Positions 62,901 to 64,000 of a DNA stretch of 64,000 nt are shown here, piece after piece (positions within the stretch are counted from its first letter, which is position 1; every line of letters begins with the position of its first letter). Origin of the DNA: Symbiodinium kawagutii. Its lineage: Eukaryota; Sar; Dinophyceae; Suessiales; Symbiodiniaceae. Under the pieces are notes generated by a model. The model saw only the letters and a program-made list of their open reading frames with translations. It did no database searches and was not told the DNA's origin. The stretch spans positions 131,276-195,275 of the forward strand of contig VSDK01017349.1 in NCBI GenBank assembly GCA_009767595.1. Reading direction: 5' to 3'. The position numbers and the translations under genes are program-made.

Positions 62901-63458
62901 AACAACTTGATCTTGAACTCGCGTGCAATCCTGGTATGTTGAGCATGGTTGGATGTGGATGTGTCTGAACGAAATGTGACATCCATTGCCATGGTACCCC
63001 CCATGGTATCTGGAAACCATCCATGGTTGCCGGATTGGACAACCAGTGAACTTCTCAGCTGGCGAAAACCATAGCTTTGGCCCCAGATGGAGGTATTCTT
63101 GAGCTCCGAAACAGCCCCCATGTTTTTCACTGCGAATCAACAATGGTATCCTTAGCCTCCGCAACTCACTCTTGTCATGTTCCCAAACTCGTTGGCAAAT
63201 CTCGTTGGCAAAGCATCACTCAGATCTGGGGTGTACAGATCTGGTGCCCCATCATAACTGGTATCCCCCGGCCGTGACAAGTCGCGCCTGGCCTCATGGC
63301 TAGGGCACCGTAGGGCACCAAAGGGCACCGTAGGGCACCGTAGGGCACCGGCGGCACCGGCCTCTTGGTCTCCGCAGCAGGTGCCCAAAGGCTTCTACGA
63401 GACTCGGCAGCGCATCCGCGCGGCCTACGAGGTCCGCGAGAAGGTTCTGCAGCAGAGG
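44862..63458 (+). CDS. large EF-hand-like / CTFxP-repeat protein, partial exon chain
   Basis: Scattered + strand exons read as one long protein: 44862-44945 and 45946-46028 (EF-hand-like), 49964-50025, 52096-52168, 52999-53135 (ASH/MSP-like strand), 56552-56618, 58392-58433 with 59100-59157, 60423-60470 with 61351-61386 and 61469-61529, and 63381-63458. The repeated units (charged helix ... TEE, then V-GCTF-P) and the pieces NPAIDSKSRQLA and PKGFYETRQRIR resemble repeat proteins of apicomplexan and ciliate cytoskeleton or cilia. It probably continues past the window. The exon chain is not complete and two genes instead of one cannot be excluded. No name is given because no single ortholog is recognised. 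Confidence 0.55.
45946..46028 (+). CDS. EF-hand-like exon 2
   Basis: Encodes DGHTDLLTMTVFFHVLMGAV and GGPSEFR, the second helix of the EF-hand-like unit, after AG|G. It ends at GTGATG or slightly earlier. Confidence 0.65.
46358..46435 (+). CDS. possible exon, frame uncertain
   Basis: A GC-rich stretch between AG|GTTCCG and GAG|GTTTGA is open in two frames: SDPGATLRTEVDDAAQGASR or VPTLERPCALRWMMRRKGQV. Neither is recognised. Its flanks and base composition favour an exon. Confidence 0.3.
47266..47370. mobile_element. MITE-like inverted repeat, family 4
   Basis: 105 bp with termini AACTGGTTGGTGGTTTCA and TGAAACCACCAACCAGTT, a perfect 18-bp pair. Only one copy seen here. Confidence 0.7.
49350..49690. 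repeat. GCGAAAGTTTCGCTAAAG-rich block
   Basis: Scattered CGCTAAAGT, CGCGAAAGTTT and palindromic TTTCGCGAAA units with T-runs between them. Function unknown. Confidence 0.6.
49964..50025 (+). CDS. exon GSLALQSINEENTAEIDRQQ
   Basis: Flanked by AG|G and GTAGCT. Encodes GSLALQSINEENTAEIDRQQ, acidic and helical. Placed in the large repeat protein by position and strand only. Confidence 0.5.
50026..52095. other. stretch without supported exon
   Basis: Starts with TGGTTATTGGTTGATG units and carries a family 3 element at 50984. A 126-codon minus-strand frame at 50603-50983 is open but unrecognised; nothing supports it as a gene. Confidence 0.4.
50984..51108. mobile_element. MITE-like inverted repeat, family 3
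   Basis: Termini ATATGGCGAGTTGGGTCAA and TTTTGACCCACAGCCATAT, interior with GGGAGATTTCCACCAACAAG, the same as the truncated copy at 21930. Confidence 0.8.
52096..52168 (+). CDS. possible exon, basic peptide
   Basis: Encodes VRSSGPPRCHAVPLEKQALR and RRRK before a GTGGCT donor. GC-rich against an AT-rich surround. The acceptor is AG|C, unlike the others, so the start is doubtful; the opposite strand is also open. Confidence 0.35.
52999..53135 (+). CDS. ASH/MSP-like exon
   Basis: Encodes RRIVELLLRFDPIRLRSECG and AAEPWDVDVTMPLSLHG. The strand pattern WDVDVTMPLSLHG resembles the last strand of ASH/MSP immunoglobulin-like domains of ciliary proteins. AG|G acceptor; the end is uncertain, between 53116 and 53135. 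Confidence 0.5.
53382..53470. mobile_element. MITE-like inverted repeat, family 1
   Basis: 89 bp, termini TAATGTTGGTTTCTGATTAGT and ACTAATCAGAAACCAACATTA, a perfect 21-bp pair. Confidence 0.9.
53542..55084 (+). other. region with unrecognised open frames
   Basis: Three + strand frames are open: 53542-53751, 54005-54271 and 54451-54666, with 54755-55084 after them. The third has a Cys pattern (FCNTCADVAAW ... CQQCRLG) that could be a zinc ribbon. None is recognised and splice sites were not found, so they may be remnants of a mobile element. Confidence 0.3.
55088..55200. repeat. two adjacent tandem arrays
   Basis: Three 19-bp units of CCACCAGTTTGACAAAT, then five 11-bp units of TACCAGTTAAT. 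Confidence 0.9.
55361..55466. mobile_element. MITE-like inverted repeat, family 2
   Basis: TTGGTGGTTTCTCAAAATAG at the left and TATTTTGAGAAACCACCATAT at the right; inner GGGGACCCCC and GGGGGGTCCCC blocks. Confidence 0.85.
55471..55570. mobile_element. MITE-like inverted repeat, family 2, reverse orientation
   Basis: Lies directly next to the previous copy but inverted: ATGGGGGACCCCC at the left and GGGTACCCCCATTTTGAGAA at the right. Confidence 0.8.
55860..56460. repeat. degenerate AACCATTATCAACC tract
   Basis: From about 56000, units such as GAACCATTACTAACC run up to the exon at 56552. No exon seen. Confidence 0.6.
56552..56618 (+). CDS. repeat-protein exon NPAIDSKSRQLA
   Basis: Encodes VVNPAIDSKSRQLADELLKK and QK. 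It matches the P-I---S--LA motif that follows CTF-P in protist repeat proteins. AG|G acceptor, GCGCAG donor. Confidence 0.62.
56800..57200. repeat. degenerate GTTGATGAATCGGTGAATGATGG tract
   Basis: G-rich units follow the exon 56552-56618 in the 5' part of its intron. Confidence 0.55.
57690..57935. repeat. AT-rich TATATACATATG tract
   Basis: About 240 bases of TATA, CATA and TGTA steps, largely self-complementary. Confidence 0.85.
58014..58166. mobile_element. family 3 element, reverse orientation, enlarged
   Basis: TGGCAGTGGGTCAAAACCCTG at the left and TTGACCCATAGCCATAT at the right; about 30 bp longer than other copies because of extra TTATTATCAACCATTAACC units. Confidence 0.75.
58392..58433 (+). 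CDS. repeat-protein exon, unit 1 helix
   Basis: Fourteen codons, EKKEELRSKIRTEE, phase 0 at both ends. It is the charged helix just before the CTF-P motif. AG|G acceptor, GTCACG donor. Confidence 0.65.
58521..58621. mobile_element. family 2 element, reverse orientation
   Basis: ATTGGGGCCCCCAAAGTGG at the left and GGGTCCCCTATTTTGAGAAA at the right; the left end is eroded. Confidence 0.7.
58966..59022. repeat. CTAT / CCAT microsatellite
   Basis: About 14 tetramer units of CTAT and CCAT. Confidence 0.9.
59100..59157 (+). CDS. repeat-protein exon, unit 1 CTFKP motif
   Basis: Encodes VSGCTFKPKCNPPKLLGDS, then meets TGA a few codons on, so a donor must lie before 59162. The joined product TEEVSGCTFKPK parallels unit 2. 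Confidence 0.62.
60423..60470 (+). CDS. repeat-protein exon, unit 2 helix
   Basis: Encodes VLYERGLADKKQREQK, phase 0, with a GTGCTG donor. LYERG opens the helix in such repeats. A second GTGAGT donor at 60491 is available but would break frame with the next exon. Confidence 0.65.
60545..60632. mobile_element. MITE-like inverted repeat, family 1
   Basis: 88 bp, nearly identical to the copy at 53382 (one base fewer in the G-run and one substitution seen), so a recent spread is likely. Confidence 0.9.
61351..61386 (+). CDS. repeat-protein 36-nt exon, unit 2
   Basis: Twelve codons VRESEKAKTTEE, phase 0 at both ends, AG|G acceptor and GTTCAG donor. It is the counterpart of LRSKIRTEE in unit 1. 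Confidence 0.62.
61469..61529 (+). CDS. repeat-protein exon, unit 2 CTFQP motif
   Basis: Encodes VRGCTFQPNLSKSVKRPRIA before a GTGCCG donor. AG|G acceptor. The intron before it sits at the same place, before Val in phase 0, as in unit 1. Confidence 0.65.
63298..63352. repeat. tandem TAGGGCACCG repeats
   Basis: Four or five 11-bp units just before exon 63381. Confidence 0.85.
63381..63458 (+). CDS. repeat-protein exon PKGFYETRQRIR
   Basis: Encodes VPKGFYETRQRIRAAYEVRE and KVLQQR, then a GAGGTG donor. The PKG-----RIR-A pattern is common in the same repeat family. It is the last exon seen; the gene appears to run past the window. Confidence 0.62.
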
Positions 63459-64000
63459 GAGGTGCGCTGGGCAACGGCGAGGCGCTGACCCACCGGCGTG
63501 GCCATGAAACGTGGTCACACCAGCTGGTTCACCCCCTGGATAGTGAGATAATATGAGATAATTAATATGAGATGTTTGAGCTTCTGAATCAGCTAAGAAT
63601 GGCTCTCTGAATGAATCATTGACGATGAATCAGTTTATCAATATGAATCCATTAAGATTGTTGATTTGATTAATCAGATGTTTCATGGATATTGACTGAA
63701 CACTTGATTCAAATGATTCATCAGCTTCTGATTCATGGATACTGCACACTTGATTCAGCGATTTGTCAGCTGATTAATCATGGATTATTGTCTGATTCAT
63801 GGCCATTAGCCATAGCACCAGCTGATGAATCATATTGAGCACTTGATTCAAATGAATCAGTGCAGCTTGTTACTCGAATCAGTTTATCAATATCTATGAA
63901 TCAACTGATTAGTCAGCTGAATTAAATATGTATATATATATATATATATCAATCAACCAATTAGCTCATCAATAAGACGATAGTTTATCTTTACAATGAA
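63459..64000. other. intron, ATTCATGATTGATTCA-type repeats
   Basis: Degenerate TGATTCATGGAT and AATGAATCAG units and a (TA)n run near 63930; no exon seen. Confidence 0.5.

Overview
The window is nuclear DNA of a eukaryote, most probably a photosynthetic dinoflagellate of the Symbiodinium type. All recognisable coding sequence lies on the + strand in very short exons (19 to about 350 nt) separated by introns of 63 nt to about 5 kb. In the two best-resolved genes all 36 placed introns end in AG followed by a G in the exon, while donors are GC (19), GT (10) or GA (7); this pattern is known from dinoflagellates. Exons are GC-rich at third codon positions, and introns are AT-rich and full of degenerate TGGTTGATGATGG / AACCATCATTAACC repeats.

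Layout. (1) 843-9320: the 3' nine exons of an FtsH protease gene of plant type A (FtsH1/5-like), from the end of the AAA+ module through the M41 zinc-protease domain to the stop; its 5' part lies before the window. (2) About 11.4-12.1 kb: an uninterrupted ORF with a Cys/His cluster and an ADP-ribosyltransferase-like (PARP/Gig2-like) motif, between the two FtsH genes or inside the first intron of the second. (3) 12991-42141: a nearly complete second FtsH gene of type B (FtsH2/8, VAR2-like), 29 phase-consistent exons totalling 2,107 nt, with thylakoid-targeting signal, membrane anchor, AAA+ domain and M41 domain. Five exons of 33 nt or less occur in these two genes. (4) 19527-23782: exons of a major-facilitator transporter lying inside the 5.2-kb intron of the type B gene. 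(5) About 44.9 kb to the window end: scattered exons read as a large, unrecognised protein with an EF-hand-like segment, an ASH/MSP-like strand motif and repeated CTFxP modules, of the kind found in protist cytoskeletal or ciliary proteins.

In chloroplasts, type A and type B FtsH subunits assemble into one hetero-hexamer that degrades damaged photosystem II protein D1. Finding both subunit types head to tail suggests a co-located complex, although dinoflagellate genes often lie in unidirectional blocks for other reasons.

The intergenic and intronic DNA carries four families of short inverted-repeat (MITE-like) elements, a perfect 399-bp (TCG)133 tract inside an intron, and many tandem arrays. 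No rRNA, tRNA, CRISPR array, phage or plasmid feature was seen. The N-terminal exon of the type B gene, the full exon set of the transporter and the exon chain of the last gene remain incomplete.
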